Assembly (NCBI GenBank): GCA_047605605.1
Contig: JASGFG010000076.1
Location: forward strand, 1-19,260
From: JAATGA01 sp047605605
Lineage (GTDB): Bacteria > Pseudomonadota > Alphaproteobacteria > Rhodobacterales > Rhodobacteraceae
Direction of reading: 5' to 3'
Length of the DNA stretch: 19,260 nt
Shown: positions 13,218-19,260 of the stretch, in pieces
Layout: each line of letters opens with the position of its first letter
Position numbering within the stretch: the stretch's first letter is position 1
Position numbers and translations under genes: made by a program
The notes under the pieces: model-generated
Databases searched by the model: none
Told to the model about the DNA's origin: nothing
Seen by the model: the letters and a program-made list of their open reading frames with translations, nothing else

Positions 13218-15065
13218 ATGCTGAAGATCGAGGACATCACCTATTCCGTCGAGGGCCGCCCGTTGTTCGAGGGCGCCTCGGCCACCATTCCCACCGGCCA
13301 CAAGGTCGGCCTTGTGGGCCGCAACGGCGCGGGCAAGACTACGCTGTTCCGCCTGATCCGGGGCGAGTTGGCGCTGGAGGGGGGGACGATCACCATTCCG
13401 AGCCGCGCCCGCATCGGCGGTGTCGCGCAAGAGGTGCCCTCGTCCGCGACCAGCCTGATCGACACGGTTCTGGCCGCCGATACCGAACGCGCCGAGTTGA
13501 TGGCCGAGGCCGAGGTCGCCACCGACCCCCACCGCATCGCCGAGGTGCAGGCGCGGCTGGCCGACATCGACGCCTGGTCGGCCGAGGGGCGGGCATCGGC
13601 GATCCTGAAAGGGTTGGGGTTCGATGCGGAGGCGCAGTTGCGCCCCTGTTCCGACTTCTCGGGCGGGTGGCGGATGCGGGTGGCGCTGGCCGGGGTGCTG
13701 TTCGCGCAGCCGGACTATCTGCTCCTGGACGAGCCGACGAACTATCTGGATCTGGAGGGGGCGCTGTGGCTGGAAAGCTATCTGCAGAAATATCCCCATA
13801 CCGTGCTGATCATCAGCCACGACCGCGAGTTGCTGAACCGATCCGTGCAGGCGATCCTGCATCTGGACAACCGCAAGCTGACGCTGTGGCAGGGCGGCTA
13901 TGACCAGTTCGCCCGCCAGATGACGGAACGGCGCGCCGTGCAGGCCGCCGAGGCGAAAAAGGTCGAGGCGCGGCGGGCGCATCTGCAATCCTTCGTCGAC
14001 CGCTTCAAGGCCAAGGCGTCCAAGGCCGTGCAGGCCCAAAGCCGGGTCAAGATGCTGGAAAAGCTGACGCCGATTGCCGCCCCGGAAGAGATGGCGAAGG
14101 CGGTTTTCACCTTTCCCGCGCCCGAGGAACTGTCGCCGCCGATCATCAACATGGACGGGGCCGCGGTCGGCTATGGCGGCCCGCCGGTGCTGCGCCGCCT
14201 GTCCTTGCGGATCGACCAGGACGACCGGATCGCCCTGCTGGGCCGCAACGGCGAGGGGAAATCCACGCTGTCAAAGCTGCTGGCCGGCAAGCTGGCGCCC
14301 GCGGGCGGCACGGTCACGCGGCATTCCAAGCTGCGCATCGGCTATTTCGCCCAGCATCAGGTGGACGAGCTGCATCTGGACGAAACGCCCTTGCAGCATA
14401 TCCAGCGGCTGCGCCCTGCCGAACATCAGGCCCGGTTGCGCGCCCGGCTGGCCGGGTTCGGGCTGCTGGCCGATCAGGCGGAAACCGTGGTGGGGCGGCT
14501 CTCGGGCGGGCAGAAGGCGCGGCTCAGCCTGCTGCTGGCCACGATCGACGCGCCGCATCTGCTGATCCTGGACGAGCCGACCAACCACCTGGACATCGAA
14601 AGCCGCGAGGCGCTGGTCGAGGCGCTGACCGAATATTCCGGCGCGGTGATCCTAGTTTCCCACGACATGCACCTGCTGTCGCTGGTGGCCGACCGGCTGT
14701 GGCTGGTCAAGGGCGGCGCGGTCACCCCCTATGCCGGCGATCTGGAGCAATACCGGCGCGAGTTGCTGGCGGGGGAGGAGGGCGAGCGCCCTGCCCCGAA
14801 GCTCGTCGAGAAGAAGAAGGCCACCCGCGACGAGATTGCCGCCCTGCGGTCCGAGGTGCGCAAATGCGAGGACCGGCTGGCCAAGCTGAACGACATGCGC
14901 GACAAGCTGGCGACGAAACTGGCCGACCCCGCGCTGTATGAGGACGACCGCAAGGGCGATCTGGAGGTCTGGAACCGCAAATATGCCGAGGTGATGGACG
15001 GCCTCGACCGCGCCGAAGCCCTGTGGCTGACCGCGCAGGAGGCGCTGGAGATGGCCGGGACCTGA
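13218..15065 (+). CDS. ABC-F family ATPase, YheS/Uup-like
   Basis: The 615-residue protein has two nucleotide-binding domains and no membrane segments, the ABC-F layout. Domain 1: Walker A GRNGAGKT (Lys40), signature FSGGWRMRVALAG (147-159), Walker B LLLDEPTNYLD (168-178). The linker rich in Arg/Lys/Ala (about 230-290) is the region that reaches toward tRNA in ribosome-bound relatives. Domain 2: GRNGEGKS (Lys348), LSGGQKARLSLLL, LILDEPTNHLD (449-459). A C-terminal coiled coil spans about 535-612. The FSGGWRMR wording is YheS-like. A role in translation at the ribosome is inferred from the family; resistance to antibiotics is not indicated. The ATG at 13218 (MLKIEDIT) matches the usual start, with 13206 as alternative. 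No strong ribosome-binding site precedes either. Confidence 0.9.
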   Translation: MLKIEDITYSVEGRPLFEGASATIPTGHKVGLVGRNGAGKTTLFRLIRGELALEGGTITIPSRARIGGVAQEVPSSATSLIDTVLAADTERAELMAEAEVATDPHRIAEVQARLADIDAWSAEGRASAILKGLGFDAEAQLRPCSDFSGGWRMRVALAGVLFAQPDYLLLDEPTNYLDLEGALWLESYLQKYPHTVLIISHDRELLNRSVQAILHLDNRKLTLWQGGYDQFARQMTERRAVQAAEAKKVEARRAHLQSFVDRFKAKASKAVQAQSRVKMLEKLTPIAAPEEMAKAVFTFPAPEELSPPIINMDGAAVGYGGPPVLRRLSLRIDQDDRIALLGRNGEGKSTLSKLLAGKLAPAGGTVTRHSKLRIGYFAQHQVDELHLDETPLQHIQRLRPAEHQARLRARLAGFGLLADQAETVVGRLSGGQKARLSLLLATIDAPHLLILDEPTNHLDIESREALVEALTEYSGAVILVSHDMHLLSLVADRLWLVKGGAVTPYAGDLEQYRRELLAGEEGERPAPKLVEKKKATRDEIAALRSEVRKCEDRLAKLNDMRDKLATKLADPALYEDDRKGDLEVWNRKYAEVMDGLDRAEALWLTAQEALEMAGT

Positions 15066-15104
15066 CGCCGCGGCGCAAGCGGCGGTTGCCGCCATCCGCA
15101 AACC

Positions 15105-15133
15105 CCGGTTGTGCATGGGCGCACAATATCCGG
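15105..15133. promoter_or_regulatory. Palindromic element upstream of the nitroreductase gene, possible operator
   Basis: TTGTGC (15109-15114) and GCACAA (15121-15126) form a perfect 6-bp inverted repeat with a 6-nt spacer, flanked on both sides by CCGG, the right one shifted by TAT. It lies 60-90 bp before the start codon, a position expected for a repressor or activator site. No regulator gene is adjacent. Confidence 0.35.
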
Positions 15134-15194
15134 CATTGCGGATGCTGCGGTGCGGCGGCAAGGTGGCGGCCAGATCAACCGAAGGGCCTTCCCC

Positions 15195-15797
15195 ATGTCC
15201 AACCCCGCCATCGAAACCCTGAAGAAACGCCGCAGCATCTATGCCATCGGCAAGAACGTCTCGCTGTCCGAAGCGCAGATCGAAACGCTGATCAAGGATG
15301 CGGTGCGCTGGTCGCCGTCCTCGTTCAACTCGCAATCCTCGCGCGCCGTCATCCTGCTCGGCGCGGCGAACGACAGGTTCTGGTCCATCGTCACCGAAAC
15401 CCTGCGCGCCATCGTCCCGGCCGACGCCTTCCAGCCGACCGCCGACAAGATGAAGATGTTCGCGGGCGGCGTCGGCACCGTGCTGTTCTATGAAGACAAC
15501 GCCGCCATCGAACTGCTGCAAGAGCAATTCCCGCTCTATGCCGCCGCCTTCCCCGGTTTTGCCGAACATTCCAACGGCATGGCGCAGATCTCGGTCTGGA
15601 ACGCGCTGGCCGAGGTGGGCATCGGCGGGTCGCTGCAACATTACAGCAACCTGATCGAGACGGCCGTGGCCAAGGAATTCGGCCTGTCGGCCAAATGGGC
15701 GCTGAAGGCGCAGATGCCCTTCGGCTCGATCGAGGCACCGGCCGGCGAAAAGACCTTTGTCGCCGACGAAGGCCGGTTCCTGACCTTCAAAGGCTGA
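15195..15797 (+). CDS. Nitroreductase family protein, Hbn1/Frm2-like
   Basis: The 200-residue product has the short nitroreductase fold that binds FMN. ETLKKRRSIYAIGKNVSLSEAQIETLIKDAVRWSPSSFNSQSSRAVIL is the N-terminal signature: RRSIY with the FMN-phosphate arginines and SPSSFNSQ. AEVGIGGSLQHYS and WALKAQMPFGSIEAP match the subgroup that includes yeast Hbn1/Frm2 and bacterial YfhC-like proteins. It would reduce nitro or quinone compounds with NAD(P)H in the cytoplasm; the natural substrate is unknown. AAGGG 8 nt upstream supports the ATG at 15195, and the upstream in-frame extension is not conserved-looking. It is monocistronic, with an intrinsic terminator 51 bp after the stop codon. Confidence 0.9.
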   Translation: MSNPAIETLKKRRSIYAIGKNVSLSEAQIETLIKDAVRWSPSSFNSQSSRAVILLGAANDRFWSIVTETLRAIVPADAFQPTADKMKMFAGGVGTVLFYEDNAAIELLQEQFPLYAAAFPGFAEHSNGMAQISVWNALAEVGIGGSLQHYSNLIETAVAKEFGLSAKWALKAQMPFGSIEAPAGEKTFVADEGRFLTFKG

Positions 15798-15848
15798 TCC
15801 GGGCGCAGCGGGGGGCCAGAACGGTCCAGCCCGCGCGGAAAGAGACAG

Positions 15849-15880
15849 GGCGCGGCGGGGAAACCCGGCCGCGCCTTTTT
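15849..15880 (+). terminator. Strong intrinsic terminator after the nitroreductase gene
   Basis: GGCGCGGC (15849-15856) pairs with GCCGCGCC (15868-15875), with inner GGG/CCC pairing around a GAAA-type loop, and is followed directly by TTTTT. Confidence 0.92.
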
Positions 15881-15945
15881 CATGCCGCGCCATTGCCTTG
15901 CCGGCCTGCGCAAGTCACCATGGCGCACCGCCATCTGGGACCGCA

Positions 15946-16593
15946 ATGCCCGATACCGCCTTTCTGATCACCGCCTTTGCCACGCTGTTCGTGGTGATCG
16001 ACCCGCCGGGTCTGATCCCGATGTTCATCGCGGTGACGCCGGGCATGGACAGCGCGCACCGCCGCCGGATCGGGCTGCGCGCCTGCCTTGTCGCCATCGG
16101 CATCCTGACGGTCTTTGGCCTGCTGGGCGACAAGGTGCTGGCCTTTATCGGCATTTCCATGCCCGCCTTCCGCATCGCGGGCGGCCTGCTGCTGTTTCTG
16201 ACCGCGCTGGACATGCTGTTTGAACGCCGCACCCAGCGGCGCGAGGGGCAGGCGCAGGAACATCCCGACGATCCGTCGGTCTTTCCGCTGGCGCTGCCGA
16301 TGATCGCCGGGCCAGGCGCGATTGCGACGATGATCCTGCTGGTCGGGCAGGCGCGCGGCGACTGGGGGGCGATTGCCGCTGTCCATATCGTGATGATCGC
16401 CACCATTGCGGCGGCCTTTGCGATGATGCTGATTGCGGCCCCGATCGAGCGGTTGCTGGGGCGCACCGGCACGGTGGTGATCACCCGCCTGCTGGGGATG
16501 CTGCTGGCCGCGCTGTCGGTGCAATTCGTGATCGACGGAATCATCGGCATCGGGCTGGACCACGGCCTGATCATTCTGGGAAAAGGCAAATGA
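15946..16593 (+). CDS. MarC-family integral membrane protein
   Basis: The 215-residue protein has about six transmembrane segments and the MarC/UPF0056 hallmarks FATLFVVIDPPGLIPMFIAVTPGM at the N-terminus, RIAGGLLLFLTALDML in the middle, and LALPMIAGPGAIATMILL with the conserved PxxxGPG(A)I element. Function is unsettled: marC was once linked to multiple antibiotic resistance but that role was not upheld, so I make no resistance claim. The ATG at 15946 places the first membrane helix at once; an upstream in-frame start at 15898 adds a non-hydrophobic leader. Its stop codon overlaps the ATG of the following protease gene (ATGA), so the two are translationally coupled. Confidence 0.92.
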   Translation: MPDTAFLITAFATLFVVIDPPGLIPMFIAVTPGMDSAHRRRIGLRACLVAIGILTVFGLLGDKVLAFIGISMPAFRIAGGLLLFLTALDMLFERRTQRREGQAQEHPDDPSVFPLALPMIAGPGAIATMILLVGQARGDWGAIAAVHIVMIATIAAAFAMMLIAAPIERLLGRTGTVVITRLLGMLLAALSVQFVIDGIIGIGLDHGLIILGKGK

Positions 16594-17165
16594 GCGCGGA
16601 CGACACCGGACGGCTGATCTATCTGGCGATCCTTCTGGTCGCGGTCGGCGGCTGGATCGCGGTCGAATACCGCACGCGCATCGGCTTTGCCCTGCGCACC
16701 GTGCTGGCCTGGGGGATGATCTTTCTGGGCGTCATGGCGGGCTATGGCCTGTGGCAGGACATCCGCGACGATGTGATGCCGCGCCAGATGGTCAACGAAG
16801 GCGGCGAGATCGAGGTGCCGCGCGCGCAGGACGGGCACTATTACCTGACGCTGGACATCCACGGCCAGCGGGTCCGCTTTCTGGCCGATACCGGCGCGAC
16901 CAGCGTGGTCCTGACCCGCGCCGATGCCGAAAAGCTGGGTTTTGCACCCGACGGGCTGGCCTATATCGGCACCGCGCAGACGGCGAACGGCATGGTCCGC
17001 ACCGCGCGCGTGACCTTGCAGGATGTCGAGCTGGGCCATTTCAAGGATACCCGCGTCCCCGCCTGGGTGAACGAGGGGGAACTCGACACCTCGCTTCTGG
17101 GAATGGACTACCTGCGCCGCTTCCGCATCGCCATCGAAGGCAACAAGATGGTGCTGAGCCGCTGA
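16590..17165 (+). CDS. Membrane-anchored retropepsin-like aspartic protease (TIGR02281-type)
   Basis: This 191-residue protein has two N-terminal hydrophobic segments (about 8-25 and 34-53) followed by a soluble domain. The domain contains FLADTGATSVVLTRADAEKLG, in which Asp100-Thr-Gly is the catalytic motif of single-lobe, retropepsin-type aspartic proteases that act as dimers. LDTSLLGMDYLRRFRI is the matching C-terminal segment (xLLGMxFL-xx-F) of the family. With the membrane hairpin the protease domain probably faces the periplasm or cytoplasmic membrane surface; topology is not certain from sequence alone. The start codon overlaps the marC-like stop, so the pair is one transcription unit. 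The substrate is unknown. Confidence 0.88.
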   Translation: MSADDTGRLIYLAILLVAVGGWIAVEYRTRIGFALRTVLAWGMIFLGVMAGYGLWQDIRDDVMPRQMVNEGGEIEVPRAQDGHYYLTLDIHGQRVRFLADTGATSVVLTRADAEKLGFAPDGLAYIGTAQTANGMVRTARVTLQDVELGHFKDTRVPAWVNEGELDTSLLGMDYLRRFRIAIEGNKMVLSR

Positions 17166-17173
17166 CGGGGGCT

Positions 17174-17201
17174 TTGACACGGCGCCCCGGCTGCCTAGAT
17201 T
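17174..17201 (+). promoter_or_regulatory. Sigma-70-type promoter for the zinc-finger gene
   Basis: TTGACA (17174-17179) and TAGATT (17196-17201) are separated by 16 bp, 32 bp before the start codon. The consensus -35 box directly after the protease stop suggests the next gene has its own transcript. Confidence 0.55.
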
Positions 17202-17233
17202 GACAGGCATCGGATGGATGGGAGAAGCACACC

Positions 17234-17506
17234 ATGGCCGGAGGCTGGGCACCTGACAGTGCGGTGAACGATCAGATCGACGCGTCCATCGCCGACGAGC
17301 TGAAGCGGATGCAGCAGTTGCGCCGCGCGCCGGTGGGCGAAAGCCTGACCCATTGCGCCGAATGCGACGAGCCGATCCCCGAGGCGCGGCGGCAGGCGAT
17401 CCCCGGCGTGAAGCTGTGCATCGACTGTCAGTCCGGCCGGGATCGGCGCCAGGTTTCGCGCGGAGGCATCAACCGCCGCGGGTCCAAGGACAGCCAGCTG
17501 AAATAG
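17234..17506 (+). CDS. DksA/TraR-type C4 zinc-finger protein, short form
   Basis: The 90-residue product contains HCAECDEPIPEARRQAIPGVKLCIDCQ, with Cys41, Cys44, Cys62 and Cys65 as a C4 zinc site, the DksA/TraR finger including the E-R-x-A-x-PG-x-x-C-x-x-C core. The N-terminal part is too short for the full coiled coil of DksA, as in YbiI-like small members. These proteins can bind the RNA polymerase secondary channel, but for such short forms that is only an inference. A basic tail (RRQVSRGGINRRGSKDSQ) follows the finger. GGGAGAAG upstream supports the ATG at 17234, and a promoter is visible at 17174. Confidence 0.88.
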   Translation: MAGGWAPDSAVNDQIDASIADELKRMQQLRRAPVGESLTHCAECDEPIPEARRQAIPGVKLCIDCQSGRDRRQVSRGGINRRGSKDSQLK

Positions 17507-17888
17507 CTGCCCAAGGGGGCGATACGCTTTCGCCAGACGCCGACCGCAGAAGGCCCTCGTCTTGGCAGGCACAACCCGCCCGCGTGATCGGGCGCGCCGA
17601 AGGGCGGGCGGCCTGCGCCACGCCCTTGCCGGGACAATCCGCCCCCTGCCGACCGGGCAACCTCGACCGCGGGGGGCACGACCACCGTGCCGACAGGATC
17701 AGCCGCGCCGCCAAGGCAATCTCGGCCCGTGACGTCACGGGACTGAAACCGCGGATCTGGTGATGATCGCCCCCCGCCGGACCGTCAGCGGCCAGTCTGG
17801 TGGGGCACAGCATGGGCCACCCCCAAGGGCCGCTTCCAAGGCATGGCCCCCGGTTTGCGACTCTCGATGTGCCGCCCTCAGTGCGCTC
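17507..17888. other. Intergenic region between the zinc-finger gene and the DUF808 gene
   Basis: I see no credible gene here: open frames on both strands have random-looking, Arg/Pro/Ala-rich products and no ribosome-binding site with a fitting start. The notable element is the 16-bp palindrome at 17726-17741. Short inverted GC-rich stretches occur near 17590-17630 and may form the 3' ends of the two convergent transcripts, but none has a T tract. Confidence 0.6.
17726..17741. promoter_or_regulatory. Perfect 16-bp palindrome, possible protein-binding site
   Basis: CCCGTGAC/GTCACGGG is an uninterrupted perfect palindrome with no spacer. That shape suits a dimeric DNA-binding protein better than an RNA hairpin. 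It lies in the gap between convergent genes, so a classic promoter-operator role is not obvious. Confidence 0.35.
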
Positions 17889-18860
17889 TCAGTGCGCCGT
17901 GGCCTTGCCCGTCACCGCCGCCCACAGCGGCATGATGATCCGCGTGGCAAGCGGGATCAGCAACAGCCCGAGGGCCAGCCCCACCACCGCATCCAGCCCG
18001 GCCGTCACCAGCCAGAACACGAACCCCTGCGCCACCGGCATGGCATGGGAAACCGCTTCGGCCGCATGGTGGATCGCCTCGTAAGGCCAGGGCCACAGAT
18101 GCGTGACCTCCAGCCCGTGGGTGACGATATTGCCGCCGACCCACAGCATCGCCACTGTCCCCACCGTGGACAGCAGCCGCAGCAGCCCCGGCATCCCCTT
18201 CAGCAGCCCGCGCCCCGCCGCGCGGGTCGCCGCCAGCCGCCCCTTGCGCGCCATCAACAGGCCCAGGTCGTCCATCTTCACGATCAGCGCCACGGCGCCA
18301 TAGACGCCGATGGTGATGCCCAAGCCGACGATGGCCAGCGTCGCCGCCTGCAACCACAGGCTCGGCGCCTCGATCACCGACAGGGCGATGGTCATGATCT
18401 CGGCCGACAGGATGAAATCGGTCTTGATCGCGCCGGCCACCTTTTCCTCTTCCAGATGGCTGGGGTCTTTCGTGTCGTAATCGGCCTCGACCTCGTGCTC
18501 GGCATGGGGGGCAAGGGCGTGGAACACCTTTTCCGCCCCCTCGAAACACAGATAGCAGCCGCCCAGCATCAGCAGCGGCGTGATCGCCTGCGGCAGGAAC
18601 GTCTCCAGCAGCAACAGCAGCGGCAGCAGGAAGACCAGCTTGTTCCTGACCGACCCGAGCGAGATCTTCCAGATGATCGGCAGTTCACGCGCTGCGGAAA
18701 AGCCGGTGACGTATTTCGGCGTCACCGCCGCATCGTCTATGACCACGCCCGCGGCCTTGGCCCCCGCCTTGGCCGCCGCTGCCGCCACATCATCGACCGA
18801 GGCCGCCGCCACCTTGGCGATCGCCGCCACATCGTCCAAAAGCGCCAGCAGACCGCTCAT
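17889..18860 (-). CDS. DUF808 (YedI) family integral membrane protein
   Basis: The 323-residue protein follows the YedI pattern: MSGLLALLDDVAAIAKVAAASVDDVA, AGVVIDDAAVTPKYVTGFSAARELPIIWKISLGSVRNKLV, then hydrophobic ITPLLMLGGCYLCFEGAEKVFHAL and further membrane segments to the C-terminus (about six to eight in all). Function of the family is unknown. The ATG at 18860 has GGGGA 7 nt upstream; a GTG two codons earlier is an alternative. The gene is divergent from the glyceraldehyde-3-phosphate dehydrogenase gene, so the operator cluster between them could affect both. The stop is followed by a tandem copy of an 11-bp unit (17877-17897). Confidence 0.93.
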   Translation of the reverse strand: MSGLLALLDDVAAIAKVAAASVDDVAAAAAKAGAKAAGVVIDDAAVTPKYVTGFSAARELPIIWKISLGSVRNKLVFLLPLLLLLETFLPQAITPLLMLGGCYLCFEGAEKVFHALAPHAEHEVEADYDTKDPSHLEEEKVAGAIKTDFILSAEIMTIALSVIEAPSLWLQAATLAIVGLGITIGVYGAVALIVKMDDLGLLMARKGRLAATRAAGRGLLKGMPGLLRLLSTVGTVAMLWVGGNIVTHGLEVTHLWPWPYEAIHHAAEAVSHAMPVAQGFVFWLVTAGLDAVVGLALGLLLIPLATRIIMPLWAAVTGKATAH

Positions 18861-18926
18861 ACCCACATCCCCGTTTGCGACGGATCGGACTGTAACCCGG
18901 CGGCCCGCTTTGTCAAAAGCCGCCAG

Positions 18927-18972
18927 CGTTAGCGGAAACGGTTAGCGCAAACCGTGAATGTTTGCGCCAACA
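18927..18972. promoter_or_regulatory. Three tandem LacI-family-like operators upstream of gap
   Basis: CGTTAGCGGAAACG (18927-18940), GGTTAGCGCAAACC (18940-18953) and TGTTTGCGCCAACA (18959-18972) are imperfect palindromes around a central CG, with GTTNGC and GCNAAC half-sites typical of LacI/GalR regulators. Centres are 13 and 19 bp apart. They lie 85-130 bp before the gap start codon, in the gap shared with the DUF808 gene. In Rhodobacter the LacI-family regulator CceR controls central carbon genes; linking it to these sites is an inference. Confidence 0.6.
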
Positions 18973-19056
18973 TGATGTTTTTACGTCGTTTTCCGACTTT
19001 TATCAGCGCTGCATCGCAGCTAGATCAGCAATTGTAAACTGTAAAAGGGCGCGGAC

Positions 19057-19260
19057 ATGACCATCACCATCGGCATCAACGGATTCGGCCGGATCGGGCG
19101 CTGCACGCTGGCGCATATCGCGGAAAGCGCGCGCAACGATGTGCAGGTGGTGGCCATCAACGCAACCGGCCCGATCGAAACCAACGCCCATCTGTTGAAA
19201 TACGACAGCGTGCATGGCCGCTTTCCCGGAACGGTCAAGGTCGAAGGCGGGATGCTGGAC
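19057..19260 (+). CDS. gap: Type I glyceraldehyde-3-phosphate dehydrogenase, N-terminal 68 residues (3' end outside window)
   Basis: The open frame starts at ATG 19057, after AAAAGGG, and runs off the window edge. ITIGINGFGRIGRCTLAHIAE (residues 3-23) is the NAD-binding Rossmann start of GapA-type enzymes (GxGxxG as GFGRIG), and VVAINATGPIETNAHLLKYDSVHGRFPGTV is the next conserved block. The enzyme converts glyceraldehyde-3-phosphate to 1,3-bisphosphoglycerate in glycolysis, or the reverse in gluconeogenesis. The catalytic Cys lies beyond the edge. The usual D in the AVND-type segment reads INATGP here, suggesting a variant at the adenosine-ribose site; whether NAD or NADP is preferred cannot be judged from this piece. 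The upstream region has LacI-like operators. Confidence 0.95.
   Translation, partial: MTITIGINGFGRIGRCTLAHIAESARNDVQVVAINATGPIETNAHLLKYDSVHGRFPGTVKVEGGMLD

Noticed and set aside
17469..17813. A possible 114-codon minus-strand gene filling the 17507-17888 gap
   Set aside because: It overlaps the end of the zinc-finger gene, lacks a ribosome-binding site and has no recognisable motif.
17877..17897. Tandem 11-bp repeat (CTCAGTGCGC twice) at the end of the DUF808 gene
   Set aside because: Two short units only; it probably reflects a small duplication and merely adds sequence after the stop codon.
17760..18932. A 390-codon plus-strand frame opposite the DUF808 gene
   Set aside because: The His/Gln/Arg-rich product is low in complexity and antisense to a membrane protein with a recognised pattern.
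19008..19020. Small hairpin GCTGC-ATC-GCAGC upstream of gap
   Set aside because: The stem is only 5 bp with no T tract or link to a known leader element; too weak to call.
1..19260. Search for CRISPR arrays, insertion sequences, phage genes, toxin-antitoxin pairs, tRNA or rRNA genes
   Set aside because: No regularly spaced repeats, transposase or integrase motifs, or structural RNA signatures were seen; the window looks like ordinary chromosome with metabolic genes.

Overview
This is a GC-rich chromosomal window whose gene content, codon use and dispersed repeats point to an alphaproteobacterium of the Rhodobacteraceae (Paracoccus/Rhodobacter/roseobacter type). The assignment is an inference from protein character and from a repeat style I associate with that family, not from a marker gene. 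No rRNA, tRNA, insertion sequence, phage gene or CRISPR array is visible. High GC makes many long antisense open frames, which I treat as shadows.

Region 1 (1-7694) is the most coherent system. A minus-strand operon reads, in transcription order, a dimethylglycine-dehydrogenase-like flavoprotein (6720-4282), a sarcosine-dehydrogenase-like flavoprotein (4210-1760), a Rieske oxygenase of the quaternary-amine demethylase type (1639-404) and an aldehyde dehydrogenase cut by the window edge (393-1). A divergent LysR regulator (6846-7694) faces it across a 125-bp gap with four related half-sites. Together these can remove all three methyl groups of glycine betaine, or a close analogue: Rieske for the first, the two FAD/folate enzymes for the second and third. 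A GC-rich dispersed repeat sits in both gaps around the sarcosine-dehydrogenase gene, and a third copy lies near 12680-12731.

Region 2 (7695-10865): a 318-bp gap packed with stem-loops, then a translationally coupled trio of alanine racemase, MlaE-type permease and MlaF-type ATPase (8013-10596), with no MlaD or other Mla partner. A small copper chaperone follows, with a promoter that has the geometry of a CueR/HmrR operator.

Region 3 (10866-13131): a 43-residue Pro/Gln-rich small protein with its own terminator, a stand-alone TfoX C-terminal-like domain protein, a protein of unknown function, a terminator shared with the convergent nucleoside diphosphate kinase gene, and a small secreted cysteine-rich protein (DUF6636-like).

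Region 4 (13218-17506): a YheS/Uup-like ABC-F protein, an Hbn1/Frm2-type nitroreductase with a strong terminator, a MarC membrane protein overlapping a membrane-anchored retropepsin-like aspartic protease, and a short DksA/TraR-type zinc-finger protein.

Region 5 (17507-19260): a 382-bp gap with a perfect 16-bp palindrome, a DUF808/YedI membrane protein on the minus strand, and the start of a type I glyceraldehyde-3-phosphate dehydrogenase gene whose upstream region carries three tandem LacI-family-like operators.
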